From positions 1 through 52,002 of the forward strand of contig JAQBPQ010000241.1 of the NCBI GenBank assembly GCA_028287445.1: 52,002 nt of DNA, given 5' to 3'. Position numbers and translations under genes: made by a program. Positions within the stretch are counted from its first letter, which is position 1. The number at the start of each line of letters is the position of its first letter. Source of the DNA: Cohnella sp. (GTDB lineage: Bacteria > Bacillota > Bacilli > Paenibacillales > Paenibacillaceae). Under the pieces are notes generated by a model. That model made no database searches and was not told where the DNA came from. It saw only the letters and a program-made list of their open reading frames with translations. Below are positions 34,372 through 42,950 of the stretch, piece after piece.

Positions 34372-35352
34372 ATGGATACCGGCACCCATTTCATGTTCGG
34401 TCTTGGCCTCGGCGGATTAGCCATGATCGATCCCGTCATCGCTACGCATCCGCAAGGACCGGTCGCCATTGTTCTCGCTACCGTTGCCGGTTCGAATGCG
34501 CCGGATTGGGACATGCTGCTGCGGTTTAAAAGCAATGCTGATTATATCAAACATCACCGCGGATTGTCGCATTCGCTGCCGGCAATTTTGATCTGGACCG
34601 CCCTTACGACACTGGTCGTTTCGCTGCTGTTTCGCGATATCCCATGGGGACATATTGGATTTTGGGTATTCGTCTCCGTTGTGGTGCATATTTTCTCCGA
34701 CCTGTTTAACTCCTATGGAACGCAAGCGTATCGCCCGCTGAGCAAAACTTGGGTCAGATGGAACATCATCCACATTTTTGACCCGTTTATTTTCACTTCG
34801 CATTCGCTGGCCATTTTCCTGTGGGCTGCCGGGGTAGCGCGCCCGCAGGTCATTTTTCCGCTGCTGTATATGATGCTCGCCGTGTATTATGGATGGCGCA
34901 CTCTCGTTCATCGAAAGCTGACCAAAAATGTCCCCTTCTCTGACCCGGACGGCAAGCCGGGTGACCGTTACACGATTTTGCCCACCCTGTCGCTTTATCG
35001 GTGGAACATCGTTCGACAGGCGGGCGAGACCTATAAGATCGGAGAATGGGATCACGGCACGATCAGATGGCACGAGTCTTTAACCTGTGAAAATCATCCG
35101 GCGGCTGACGCTTCCAAAGCATCTCCGGAAGTGCAAGCGTTTCTAGGCGTCACCCCATTTCCCTGCGTGAGCGTGAAGAGGCAAACTTGGGGATTTGAAG
35201 TGCACTGGGTGGACATCCGCTACCGATATCGCCGGCAATACCCATTCGTAGCCATTGTGCTGATGGACTTGTCCTATGTCCCGTTGCAATCTTATGTCGG
35301 TTGGCTGAGCGACGATCGGTTGGAAAAAAGACTGCGCATGAACACGTACTGA
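34372..35352 (+). CDS. YfhP-like membrane-bound metal-dependent hydrolase
   Basis: 326 residues, ATG after GGGGAGG. It begins DTGTHFMFGLGLGGLA, then APDWDMLLRF and KHHRGLSHSLPA (His/Asp metal site of the YdjM/DUF457 group), four to five helices, then a soluble C-terminal half. This layout matches Bacillus YfhP. A hydrolase role is predicted by fold only; substrate unknown. The C-terminal region ends with repeated aromatic strands. Confidence 0.85.
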   Translation: MDTGTHFMFGLGLGGLAMIDPVIATHPQGPVAIVLATVAGSNAPDWDMLLRFKSNADYIKHHRGLSHSLPAILIWTALTTLVVSLLFRDIPWGHIGFWVFVSVVVHIFSDLFNSYGTQAYRPLSKTWVRWNIIHIFDPFIFTSHSLAIFLWAAGVARPQVIFPLLYMMLAVYYGWRTLVHRKLTKNVPFSDPDGKPGDRYTILPTLSLYRWNIVRQAGETYKIGEWDHGTIRWHESLTCENHPAADASKASPEVQAFLGVTPFPCVSVKRQTWGFEVHWVDIRYRYRRQYPFVAIVLMDLSYVPLQSYVGWLSDDRLEKRLRMNTY

Positions 35353-35426
35353 CACAAATAGGAAGACAACACTTGACGGCCATCCCATCGCTGCCGCACA
35401 ATAATACAGTCCCTTGAAGCAATTGT

Positions 35427-35455
35427 AAAAGCCCGAGGGTTTCCCTCGGGCTTTC
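35427..35455. terminator. Bidirectional terminator between yfhP-like and SASP genes
   Basis: AAAAGCCCGAGGG and CCCTCGGGCTTT are perfect arms around a three-base loop. It serves the plus-strand hydrolase and the minus-strand SASP. Confidence 0.92.
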
Positions 35456-35476
35456 GGTACCGCACGCGAAAGCGTC

Positions 35477-35749
35477 TTAGCGGCTACCGCCCATTTGGCC
35501 GCCGGCCATCCCGCCAGCGCCTGTGGACAGTTGCTGCTCCGCGCTGGCGATCATGTTTTTCACCATATATCCGCCGAGCGCACCCGTTTCACGAGCCGTC
35601 ACAAAGCCGTAGTAACCGTCGGCAGGTACTTGTACCCCCAACGATTGTGCAGCTTCCATTTTCAGTGCATTCAGGCCGTTGCGTGCTTCAGGAACCAAAT
35701 TCCGACGACGTCTGCTACCGCCGCCTCCGCCGCTTGAAGATCCAGGCAT
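35477..35749 (-). CDS. Alpha/beta-type small acid-soluble spore protein
   Basis: 90 residues. An N-terminal Gly/Ser/Arg tract (SSSGGGGGSRRRRNLVPE) is followed by the SASP helix ALKMEAAQSLGV and the second helix ETGALGGYMVKNMIASAEQQ. SASPs coat spore DNA and protect it from UV and heat. The usual protease site E-(I/F)-A at the first helix reads MEAA here, and the common FGV is LGV; the YYGFVTARETGALGG subtype is otherwise familiar. The C-terminal GGMAGGQMGG tail is unusual. Confidence 0.9.
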   Translation of the reverse strand: MPGSSSGGGGGSRRRRNLVPEARNGLNALKMEAAQSLGVQVPADGYYGFVTARETGALGGYMVKNMIASAEQQLSTGAGGMAGGQMGGSR

Positions 35750-35846
35750 TGTTTGATTTCTCCTTTCGACTTAATGTTGTGGGATGCAAGCTTGCCTTGT
35801 TAGTATGCTAGACCCCGTCAAAAATATGCTCGAGGAGGTTCTTGAA

Positions 35847-36014
35847 ATGAGCAAAACAGCAGCGTTATTATTTGCCGTCACATCGGTACTCGGAATGTGC
35901 TTGACCGCCTTTTCCATTAGTTACAACACTTGGCTGGCTGTTCTTTTCGGTTTTTTGACCTGCGCGAATATGACTATGGGTTTCGTCGTCAAAAGCCGTG
36001 GTTCCCGGCGTTAG
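35847..36014 (+). CDS. Small membrane protein (DUF5325/YlaF-like)
   Basis: 55 residues from the ATG at 35847, eight bases after GAGGAGG. It is two hydrophobic helices, LLFAVTSVLGMCLTAFSI and WLAVLFGFLTCANMTMGFVV, with a basic end KSRGSRR. It resembles the DUF5325 (YlaF) family of two-helix proteins, but the match rests on layout only. A short stem CCGG-TTATT-CCGG with T6 follows at 36028 and may be its terminator. Confidence 0.6.
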   Translation: MSKTAALLFAVTSVLGMCLTAFSISYNTWLAVLFGFLTCANMTMGFVVKSRGSRR

Positions 36015-36070
36015 CCTGTTACACGATCCGGTTATTCCGGCATTTTTTGTGTGATTTCACATCCAGTACA

Positions 36071-36103
36071 AAGCAAAACCGACCGTCCTGAAAGGACGGT
36101 CGG
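36071..36103 (-). terminator. Terminator of the 36128-36529 gene
   Basis: Minus-strand CCGACCGTCC-TTTCA-GGACGGTCGG followed by TTTTGCTT. Confidence 0.82.
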
Positions 36104-36127
36104 CATCGTTTATCCTTTATGTACGGG

Positions 36128-36529
36128 CTACTCGTTGGAAACATCCCGCTGGTCTCTCCGTTTAGGAGAAAGCCGGAACATCAAGTTCGCCATGTTGTAG
36201 TTAGACTCGAACTGAACACTTGCATACAACTGTCCTTGCCGCAGAACGAAATCATAGGCGATCTCCCCATGAGTCCAACCGCGTTTGTGGTGAAGCGCTT
36301 CCACAGCCATGCGGCGCAGTTGGCGCACCTGATCGGACGTCATTGCCGCCCCATTCTTCTCCTGCTCTCCACAAACGAACGGCAGGTGCCGGATGCCGAA
36401 TTTGCCAACCTCGTCGTTTCGGACTTGGATGACGATTGTCCCTGCAGACAATCCCTTCAACTCGCTTTCCAGCTTTTCCAAAACCAAATCCACTTGACGC
36501 GCCAATGATACTTGCTCCAAAGTAATCAT
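36128..36529 (-). CDS. Hypothetical conserved protein
   Basis: 133 residues, ATG after AAAGGAGGAG. The first half is helical (RQVDLVLEKLESELKGLSAG), with IVIQVRNDEVGKFGIRHLP and MTSDQVRQLRRMAVEALHHK in the middle and beta-like FVLRQGQLYASVQFESNYNM at the end. No family or motif was identified. It has its own strong promoter (TTGAAA-17-TATAAT) and a terminator, so it is monocistronic and probably expressed in growing cells. Confidence 0.65.
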   Translation of the reverse strand: MITLEQVSLARQVDLVLEKLESELKGLSAGTIVIQVRNDEVGKFGIRHLPFVCGEQEKNGAAMTSDQVRQLRRMAVEALHHKRGWTHGEIAYDFVLRQGQLYASVQFESNYNMANLMFRLSPKRRDQRDVSNE

Positions 36530-36592
36530 TCTCCTCCTTTGTTCCCATTCGACTATGTGACTAAACTAGGTATTACATGTGACTGCGGACTC

Positions 36593-36621
36593 ATTATACG
36601 TGAATAATTAGAAAATTTCAA
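36593..36621 (-). promoter_or_regulatory. Sigma-A promoter of the 36128-36529 gene
   Basis: Minus-strand TTGAAA, 17-base spacer, TATAAT; near consensus. Confidence 0.75.
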
Positions 36622-36708
36622 TCATTTATGTAAACTTTTGTATCAAATTGTCGTGGTTTGTATGTCGTATCTGGTCTTCCTTTACTTTTTTCGCATCTCA
36701 TGTTAAGG

Positions 36709-38496
36709 TCATTGCCGAATTAAGGAGGCAAACTGATCTACGCCCGAGACTGCCCGCGCAACGGCGGAACGCCAGAAGTCAGGACGGTCTAACGCAACGC
36801 CCAAATGACGCGATGCCAAATCTTCTACGCCCATGACTGCGGTATCACGGAGCAAAGCATCGTAACGCCGGTGGAAATCCTCCCCCTCTTTCTCCGCCAC
36901 AGCTGCAAGGCCGGTGCTGAACAAATAGCCGAACGTATAAGGGAAATTATAAAACGGTACGTCCGTGATGTAAAAATGCATTTTCGAAGCCCAAAAATGC
37001 GGGTGCCAACTGGCTAGCGCGTCACCATAGGCTTCCTTTTGAGCCTCTACCATCAAGTCGTTCAACTCGGAAACCTGCAGCATGCCTGACGCTCTGCGTT
37101 CGTAGAACCGCGTCTCGAACAGGAACCGTGCCCGAATGTTCATCAAGAACGCGACGGCACTCTGCAGACGATCGTCCAGCAGCACCAGCTTTTCTTGATC
37201 GCTGGATGCCCGTTTCAGGAGAGCATCGCTGACCAGCGCTTCTGCAAAAGTCGAAGCGGTCTCCGCAACGTTCATCGCATATTCTTGATTCATCGGAGGC
37301 AAACCATGGACCAGGTGACCGTGATAAGCATGGCCCAATTCATGTGCCAAGGTCGATACGTTATCGGGGGTGCCGGAGTAGGTCATGAAAATCCGGGTCT
37401 GCTTTTCAAGCGGAAAATCCGTACAGAATCCGCCCGGACGTTTGCCGGCGCGATCTTCCGCTTCAATCCAGCGCTCTTGAAACGCACGACGGGCCAAACC
37501 GGCGAGATTGGGTGAAAAGTCGGCAAACGCATTTTCAATTAGTCCTGCCGCTTCCCCATAAGGAATCGTGGATTGCTCAGAAGGCAGCGCGGCCGAGACA
37601 TCCTGCCAGGACAATTTCTCTTTGCCGATCAATTGAGCTTTTAATGACATGTACCGCTTCAGCGGTTCAACCGAGTCGGAGACCGCCGTCCACATCGCGT
37701 CCAATGTGGAACTCTTCATCCGATTGATGCGAAGAGGTTCGTGGAGCGTGTCTTTCCAACCGCGAAGTCCGTACAGCTTTATCCGGTAGCCGGCCAAACG
37801 ATTCAGCGTGTCAGCGCACAAATCAGCTTGTCCCTCCCACGCTTGCTCCCATTCCAGCATCATTCGGTCGCGAATCGTCGGGTCGGGATGGCTGAGCTTG
37901 TTAAAGGCTTGCCCCGCGGACAATGTCACCTTGCGGTCGCCTTCTTCCCATGGGATCCCGACTCGCCCAACGATTGTATCATAATGCTCTCCCCAACCAT
38001 GGTAGCCGTTAACCGCAAGTTCTCCAGCTAACGCTTCGAGGGCGGGAGGGAGTTTCTCCTTTGTTCCTTCCCGGCGTTCGTTTAATACGAATTTCAGTTC
38101 AGCTTGGTCGGGTGCATCAAGCCAGGCATGCCACTCCTCTTCGGACAGTGCCGCAAGCTGCGCGTCAAACAAGTCCAGCGCTTGACGATAACGAGCCGCC
38201 ACCGTCTGCACGCGCTCCGTCCACGTGGTCGCACGCCGGTCCCTGGTTTGTTGAGCGGTCAAGCAGGATACGAACGACTCGCTCTCCCGAACACGGGACA
38301 ATATAAGCTGCAATTGCGAAGTCCAACCGGTGAGAGCAGCGGGTTCAACGTTCCCACTTTCGTTTTCGCGCAGTTCGTTCAGCAGTTCCGCAGTCAGTCG
38401 TTCCGTTTCCTCCATGAAAACGGCAAAATCAGGCGAAGAGGATCCGCCGGGAAAAAAGGTATCCAAATCCCAAACTTTTGAATAATCGTTACTCAT
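36709..38496 (-). CDS. pepF: M3-family oligoendopeptidase (PepF type)
   Basis: 595 residues from the ATG at 38496, 11 bases after GGAGG. The zinc motif HELGHAYHGHLV is followed by the downstream Glu, and LSAGQAFNKLSHPDPTIR plus IFMTYSGTPDNVS are typical of the PepF clade. It cleaves short cytoplasmic peptides. In B. subtilis yjbG (pepF) lies close to the truncated globin yjbI; here they are 336 bases apart with one small gene between. Confidence 0.92.
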   Translation of the reverse strand: MSNDYSKVWDLDTFFPGGSSSPDFAVFMEETERLTAELLNELRENESGNVEPAALTGWTSQLQLILSRVRESESFVSCLTAQQTRDRRATTWTERVQTVAARYRQALDLFDAQLAALSEEEWHAWLDAPDQAELKFVLNERREGTKEKLPPALEALAGELAVNGYHGWGEHYDTIVGRVGIPWEEGDRKVTLSAGQAFNKLSHPDPTIRDRMMLEWEQAWEGQADLCADTLNRLAGYRIKLYGLRGWKDTLHEPLRINRMKSSTLDAMWTAVSDSVEPLKRYMSLKAQLIGKEKLSWQDVSAALPSEQSTIPYGEAAGLIENAFADFSPNLAGLARRAFQERWIEAEDRAGKRPGGFCTDFPLEKQTRIFMTYSGTPDNVSTLAHELGHAYHGHLVHGLPPMNQEYAMNVAETASTFAEALVSDALLKRASSDQEKLVLLDDRLQSAVAFLMNIRARFLFETRFYERRASGMLQVSELNDLMVEAQKEAYGDALASWHPHFWASKMHFYITDVPFYNFPYTFGYLFSTGLAAVAEKEGEDFHRRYDALLRDTAVMGVEDLASRHLGVALDRPDFWRSAVARAVSGVDQFASLIRQ

Positions 38497-38570
38497 CTTA
38501 TATGTGCCCTCCATTTGCGAGTCGTGAGCATGTATTGTATCTTGTAGGTACGTATAAAGGGGTGTCGGTC

Positions 38571-38810
38571 ATGATTCCATTCCGCAACAGTCTGCCCTAC
38601 GACATTGTAATGAACGATATCTATATTACGGAATGTCCGTTCTGCGGACAAGCCCCTGTCCTGCTTCCTATGAAACCTGAAGATGTACAAAATCTGCGTG
38701 GAAGCGCTCGCAAACGGGCGGTTGTGTTCCCGTGCTGTCATACCCGTCTGCAATTGATCGACGCGGACAACGATTATTTGCTGGCCGATCGTCCATTGCC
38801 TCGCGTTTGA
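38571..38810 (+). CDS. Small zinc-finger-like hypothetical protein
   Basis: 79 residues from the ATG at 38571, after AAAGGGG; the longer frame from 38478 overlaps the pepF start region. TECPFCGQAPVLL and VVFPCCHTRLQLI form a possible CxxC...CCH zinc knuckle around residues 22-25 and 55-57. Divergent from pepF with a 74-base gap. Function unknown; family not named. Confidence 0.65.
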   Translation: MIPFRNSLPYDIVMNDIYITECPFCGQAPVLLPMKPEDVQNLRGSARKRAVVFPCCHTRLQLIDADNDYLLADRPLPRV

Positions 38811-38832
38811 ACAGCAGAAATTCCCTCCGCGT

Positions 38833-39219
38833 TTAAGATGGATTCTCGGAATTGATAAAGTGATGCGCAGGTCCGGACAATCTTTCCAACACAGCTTCCC
38901 GGAGCGGGCCCGGAATGTTCGTCTCGTCCAGCGCCCGCGACATACAGGACAGCCAGGCGGCCGCCCGTGCCGGCGTTACCGGGAAAGGCAAGTGCCGGCC
39001 CCGCATCATGGGGTGTCCGAACCGGTCGGAATATAGGGGCGGTCCACCGAAAAACTGGGTGAGAAACAAAACCTGCTTTTCGATCACCGGCTTGATGTTT
39101 TCGGGAAATAAAGGAGCAAGAAGCGGATCGGCTTGCACCATAGGATAAAATTTTTCGACCAGATCTCGAACAACCGGCTCTCCGCCGATGGCTTCGTAAA
39201 GCGTATTATGGGTGGACAA
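38833..39219 (-). CDS. Group II truncated hemoglobin (YjbI-like)
   Basis: 128 residues. YEAIGGEPVVRDLVEKFYPMV, then FFGGPPLYSDRFGHPMMRGRH with the proximal His in helix F, are trHbII hallmarks, including the Phe-Phe-Gly-Gly turn. It binds heme and oxygen or NO. In Bacillus yjbI lies next to the Spx adaptor yjbH and pepF; yjbH is absent here. Length is standard (about 130). Confidence 0.93.
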   Translation of the reverse strand: MSTHNTLYEAIGGEPVVRDLVEKFYPMVQADPLLAPLFPENIKPVIEKQVLFLTQFFGGPPLYSDRFGHPMMRGRHLPFPVTPARAAAWLSCMSRALDETNIPGPLREAVLERLSGPAHHFINSENPS

Positions 39220-39353
39220 ATTCGTCCCCTCCTGCTGTAAGAGTGCACGACTTACCGTCTGAGCGATTTTGTCGAATTAGGATAGGTAAGGCAGAGGTAA
39301 GTCCAGACCTTTTGGCATGTTTTGATTGTACCACAATTAGGATGAAAGCCCAT

Positions 39354-39388
39354 GTAAAACAAAGATCGCCCCTCGGGAGGGCGCGATT
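39354..39388 (-). terminator. Terminator downstream of the 28-residue membrane peptide gene
   Basis: Minus-strand ATCGCGCCCT...AGGGGCGAT with a four-base loop followed by CTTTGTTTT. Confidence 0.65.
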
Positions 39389-39415
39389 TATCCTTACTTC
39401 CTAGGTCTGCAGCAC

Positions 39416-39502
39416 TTAAATCTCTTCTTCAGGCGTAATCAAAGCCTCGCGAACGACATAAACGAAAGCGCATACAAGCAGTCCTGCGATGATTCCCGTC
39501 AT
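39416..39502 (-). CDS. 28-residue single-span membrane peptide
   Basis: Read directly from the minus strand: MTGIIAGLLVCAFVYVVREA then LITPEEEI and TAA. One membrane helix (residues 3-17) with an acidic end. GAGGTGAGTGGG places a ribosome site seven bases before the ATG, and a terminator follows 28 bases after the stop, so the unit is complete. It is too short for routine gene calling. No family is recognised. Function is unknown; a membrane-protein accessory subunit is one possibility. Confidence 0.6.
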   Translation of the reverse strand: MTGIIAGLLVCAFVYVVREALITPEEEI

Positions 39503-39593
39503 CCCACTCACCTCAACCTCACGCTCATGTTATACCCGGCGTAAATTTCTGGTTCTATTGTACCACAGCTAAATATAATTTTCCTCTGTTTTT

Positions 39594-39607
39594 TGTAAGC
39601 GGTTGCA
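39594..39607 (+). promoter_or_regulatory. cre-like dyad upstream of ylbJ
   Basis: TGTAAGCGGTTGCA has the CG-centred form of a CcpA/LacI-type site and overlaps the spacer of a weak candidate -10 TATAAA (39609-39614). No good -35 is found. Confidence 0.3.
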
Positions 39608-39694
39608 TTATAAATTTTGGTCTCCGTTTCATGTGGCAAGTAATTTCATTTTGCTTCATATATTGGGACAAGAAGATAAGGGCGGAGGGAAACC

Positions 39695-40978
39695 GTGGAG
39701 ATCGATTTGATTGCAAAAAAAGCGGGACAGAACAACCGCACGGTCATTGCAGGAGTGTTGGGCCTGGGAGGAGCCGCCATGCTGATCGGCGGCTTGGCGC
39801 TGGCCATGCCGGATGTCGCTTTGCACGCGTCTTTGCGCGGGGTGAAGGTATGGTGGGAAGTGCTTTTTCCCGCCTTGTTCCCCTTTTTTGTTCTGTCCGA
39901 GCTTCTCCTCGGTTTCGGAATCGTCCATTTGGCGGGCACACTGCTCGACCCCTTGATGCGACCTCTGTTCCGGCTTCCGGGAGCCGGCGGATTCGTGGTT
40001 GCGATGGGTTTCGCTTCCGGTTACCCGGTAGGTGCCCGCCTGACGTCGCGGTTGATGGAACAAAAACTTGTGAATCGCGAGCAAGGGGAGCGGCTCGTCG
40101 AAATGACGACCACGTCGGATCCGATTTTCTTGATCGGCGTGGTCGGCATCGGTTTTTTTGGACGTCCGGAGGCCGTTCCCGTCCTTGCCCTCGCCCATTA
40201 TGGAGGAGCGATGCTCCTCGGTTTCGCCAGTCGATGGCGGGGAAAAAGCAGCTCCGAAATTTCCGCCGCGGATACCGATACCGATTTACTACGGTCTCAT
40301 GGAGGCCGGCTCCGTGCCGCCATTGATGCGATGCATCGGGCCCGGCAAGCGGACGGAAGACCCTTCGCTGTGTTGCTGCAGCAGTCGATGCAGTCATCCC
40401 TGGGCCTAATATTTATCGTCGGCGGTCTTGTCGTGTTTTTCTCCGCCGCGCTCGACTTGCTGCTTTATAGCGGAATGCTCTCACCGCTGCGGGAGACGGC
40501 AGCGATCACCCTCCGATTGATCGGGATGCCTGCAGAGCTTGCCGCCTCTTTCATTCAAGGTAGTTTCGAGGTTACCCTCGGGGCGCGCGGGGCAGCTGAA
40601 ACCATGAATATAAATGGACCTTTGCCTCTAGTGGATCGGCTTGCCGCGGCAGCATTCGCTTTATCCTGGGCCGGACTGTCCGTACACGCGCAGGTCGCCG
40701 GCTTGATGAGTCGGACCGGCTGGCGTTATGGCTCGTTCATCCGCACCCGCTTCCTCCATGGAATCATTGCCGTTGTAATCGTATATTTGGTGTGGCCGTT
40801 TGTGCGGTCGGCCGCCGCAGCCGGCGTTCCCACGTGGCTCGATATGGCCTCCATTCCTCGTGTGGAGCGGGTTTTGTGGCCTCCGCTCATGGCGGCGGGC
40901 GTTTTGGTTATCTTGGCGACCGCTGGAGTGTTGGCCCAAATGTTGAGCGGACTTCGGCGCAAGTTCCCAGAGAGATGA
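39695..40978 (+). CDS. ylbJ: Sporulation integral membrane protein YlbJ
   Basis: 427 residues from GTG, after GGAGGG. Nucleoside-recognition (Gate) domains: VWWEVLFPALFPFFVLSELL and GFASGYPVGARLTSRL in the first half, and a second gate (FIQGSFEVTLGARGAA) in the C-terminal half, with about ten helices. YlbJ is required for spore cortex formation in Bacillus and is under sigma-E there; no sigma-E promoter could be confirmed. Length is slightly above B. subtilis YlbJ (about 408). Confidence 0.92.
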   Translation: MEIDLIAKKAGQNNRTVIAGVLGLGGAAMLIGGLALAMPDVALHASLRGVKVWWEVLFPALFPFFVLSELLLGFGIVHLAGTLLDPLMRPLFRLPGAGGFVVAMGFASGYPVGARLTSRLMEQKLVNREQGERLVEMTTTSDPIFLIGVVGIGFFGRPEAVPVLALAHYGGAMLLGFASRWRGKSSSEISAADTDTDLLRSHGGRLRAAIDAMHRARQADGRPFAVLLQQSMQSSLGLIFIVGGLVVFFSAALDLLLYSGMLSPLRETAAITLRLIGMPAELAASFIQGSFEVTLGARGAAETMNINGPLPLVDRLAAAAFALSWAGLSVHAQVAGLMSRTGWRYGSFIRTRFLHGIIAVVIVYLVWPFVRSAAAAGVPTWLDMASIPRVERVLWPPLMAAGVLVILATAGVLAQMLSGLRRKFPER

Positions 40979-41064
40979 ATCGATGCGAGGATTGTTTTCC
41001 CCCTCTTTATTGTTTATGATCGTAGAGAGAAAACAGGGATTCCCCACGCAAAGGAGCGTCACCG

Positions 41065-41862
41065 TTGAAATATGCGCTGCTCGACCGCGGAGATCGATTG
41101 TCCCGGGAACTCTCGGAACAGTTCCATTCCCTAGCGGCGGCCCGGGGGCTAACGCCGGACGACAACTCACCCGATCTTGTCCTGTCCATCGGAGGGGACG
41201 GCACGCTGCTTCAAGCGTTTCACCGGTTTAAAGACCGCGTCCGTGAAGTTTCCTTCGTAGGTGTTCACACCGGACACCTCGGATTTTACGCCGACTGGCA
41301 GAAGGACGAGCTGCAAGAGCTTGTCGAGTTTATCGCGACCAAAGAGCCGCGGAGAGTGAGTTATCCGCTCATTCAAGTCGACATTGTCACAGACGCGGTA
41401 ACCTCATCTTATTTGGCGCTTAACGAATTTACGCTCAAGAGTGTTGACGGTACGCTTGTCGCCGGATTGAACATTAACGACTCTCCCTTTGAAATGTTCC
41501 GCGGCGACGGCATCGTCATTTCGACCCCATCCGGCAGCACGGGATACAACAAGAGCTTGGGGGGCGCCATCATTCACCCTTCCATCGATGCGCTTCAAAT
41601 CGCGGAACTGGCTTCGATCAACAACCGGGTATACCGGACTCTCGGTTCCTCGATCGTTCTGCCCAAACATCATCACTGCGATATCGTACCCGATCCGGAA
41701 GAACAGCTAAATATCGGGATCGATCATCTGGTGCTACCCATGACGGGTGTGCGATCTATCATATGCCGGGTCGCCGAACCTAAAGTGACCTTCGCCCGAT
41801 ATCGTCCATATCCTTTCTGGAATCGGGTGAGGGAAGGTTTCATCGGATCCGATCCCAGATAA
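41065..41862 (+). CDS. NAD kinase
   Basis: 265 residues from TTG, nine bases after AAAGGAG. The kinase GGDGT motif is VLSIGGDGTLLQAFHRF near residue 40. NEFTLKSVDGTLVAG, GDGIVISTPSGSTGYNKSLGG (as GDGIVISTPSGSTGYN) and LAGLNIND complete the NadK pattern. It makes NADP from NAD and ATP. B. subtilis has two, NadF and NadK; which one cannot be decided here. A 22-bp perfect terminator follows. Confidence 0.94.
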   Translation: MKYALLDRGDRLSRELSEQFHSLAAARGLTPDDNSPDLVLSIGGDGTLLQAFHRFKDRVREVSFVGVHTGHLGFYADWQKDELQELVEFIATKEPRRVSYPLIQVDIVTDAVTSSYLALNEFTLKSVDGTLVAGLNINDSPFEMFRGDGIVISTPSGSTGYNKSLGGAIIHPSIDALQIAELASINNRVYRTLGSSIVLPKHHHCDIVPDPEEQLNIGIDHLVLPMTGVRSIICRVAEPKVTFARYRPYPFWNRVREGFIGSDPR

Positions 41863-41869
41863 GTTAACA

Positions 41870-41918
41870 GACAAGCAAAAGGGGATGAACCTGATCGGTT
41901 CATCCCCTTTTGCTTGTC
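41870..41918. terminator. Bidirectional terminator between NAD kinase and yutD
   Basis: GACAAGCAAAAGGGGATGAA and the complementary TTCATCCCCTTTTGCTTGTC are parts of a perfect 22-bp stem (41870-41891, 41897-41918) around TGATC. The inner AAAA/TTTT tracts supply both ends. Confidence 0.9.
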
Positions 41919-41925
41919 ATTACGT

Positions 41926-42933
41926 TCAATCCCCGCTGTGATTCCCGGAATCGGGCCGTGAACCGCCACCTTCGCGGGGAGCTCCGTCCGGCCGGTTAGG
42001 TTTACCGCCGAATCGATTCCTTCTGCGGTTTTTGCCGGGCCAGCGGCTGTCGTTCTTGACTCCGTCGGGGCGCTCTCTGGCAGGCTCCGCACTGCTGCGG
42101 GCCGGCTCAGCCGCTCGTCCGGACGATTCTGCCGTCCTTCCTTGGCCGTTCGCCTTGGAAGACAAATCGCCTCCCGGCGGCATACGATCGGATCCTTGGG
42201 GGCGAGGGTTCCGTTGCCCTTGCGGCCTGCCGCCGGAGCGGGCATCCGAAGAAGCCCCTCCGGAGGAACGCTTGTCCGCTCCGCCGCCGCCGTAAGGGCT
42301 GTTGCCCTGCCGGCCGCTAAATCCGCCGTCCGCACCTTGACGGGACGAACGCGAATCACCACCCGGCTTTGCGTTTGCAGCCGCCTGCGCTTGCTGCCGC
42401 CGCTCCGACTCTTGAGCCGCACGGGCCACGGCTGACGCCCCGGGGATCCGAACCGGACCGCCCGGTCGCTCTCTAAGCGGCCAACGCATCAGAATCCCGT
42501 TGCCACCCGCCGTGGCAGCCGTCTCGGCAGCTTGTGCCGCCGCTTCGGAGGAGGCTGCCGAGACGGCTGCGGAATCCGAGTCCGCGGTATCACCGAGATC
42601 CGTACCAGGAATTCCGAAACCTCCAGGAAATTCTGGAGCCACTGGAGGCACGGCATCCGCCTCTACTTTATTCAAAACGAAATAAGCGCAGCCGAAATTG
42701 CAATATTCATTCAAATAATCCACCAGACCGGCGATCATCGTCTCCTTGGTTGCGCGAGGGTGACCCTCCCGGTAAAACCCTCGGAGCCGCAATTGACTGT
42801 ATCCCCAATCCCCGACGATATAATCGTACCGGTCAAGCACTTCACTATATCGTTCCTTGAAGGCTTCGGCGTTCCAGCCGTTTTTGTGCTCGTGTACGAG
42901 TGTAAAGGCGTTGCCGCCTGTTGAAACAATCAC
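41926..42933 (-). CDS. yutD: YutD-like protein with a long disordered C-terminal tail
   Basis: 335 residues from GTG at 42933, eight bases after GGAGG; an upstream GTG overlaps that site. Residues 1-95 are the YutD domain: GGNAFTLVHEHKNGWNAEAF, RYDYIVGDWGYSQLRLRGF and YCNFGCAYFVLNK. The remaining 240 are low-complexity Gly/Arg/Ser/Ala/Pro/Gln, with an Ala/Ser run, then RGG-like and NRRRNRF patches. B. subtilis YutD is about 100 residues, so the tail is extra. The gene follows lipA by eight bases, the order known in Bacillus. Role unknown; RNA or nucleotide binding by the tail is a guess. Confidence 0.85.
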   Translation of the reverse strand: MIVSTGGNAFTLVHEHKNGWNAEAFKERYSEVLDRYDYIVGDWGYSQLRLRGFYREGHPRATKETMIAGLVDYLNEYCNFGCAYFVLNKVEADAVPPVAPEFPGGFGIPGTDLGDTADSDSAAVSAASSEAAAQAAETAATAGGNGILMRWPLRERPGGPVRIPGASAVARAAQESERRQQAQAAANAKPGGDSRSSRQGADGGFSGRQGNSPYGGGGADKRSSGGASSDARSGGRPQGQRNPRPQGSDRMPPGGDLSSKANGQGRTAESSGRAAEPARSSAEPARERPDGVKNDSRWPGKNRRRNRFGGKPNRPDGAPREGGGSRPDSGNHSGD

Positions 42934-42950
42934 AGTGATCACCTCCCGGT

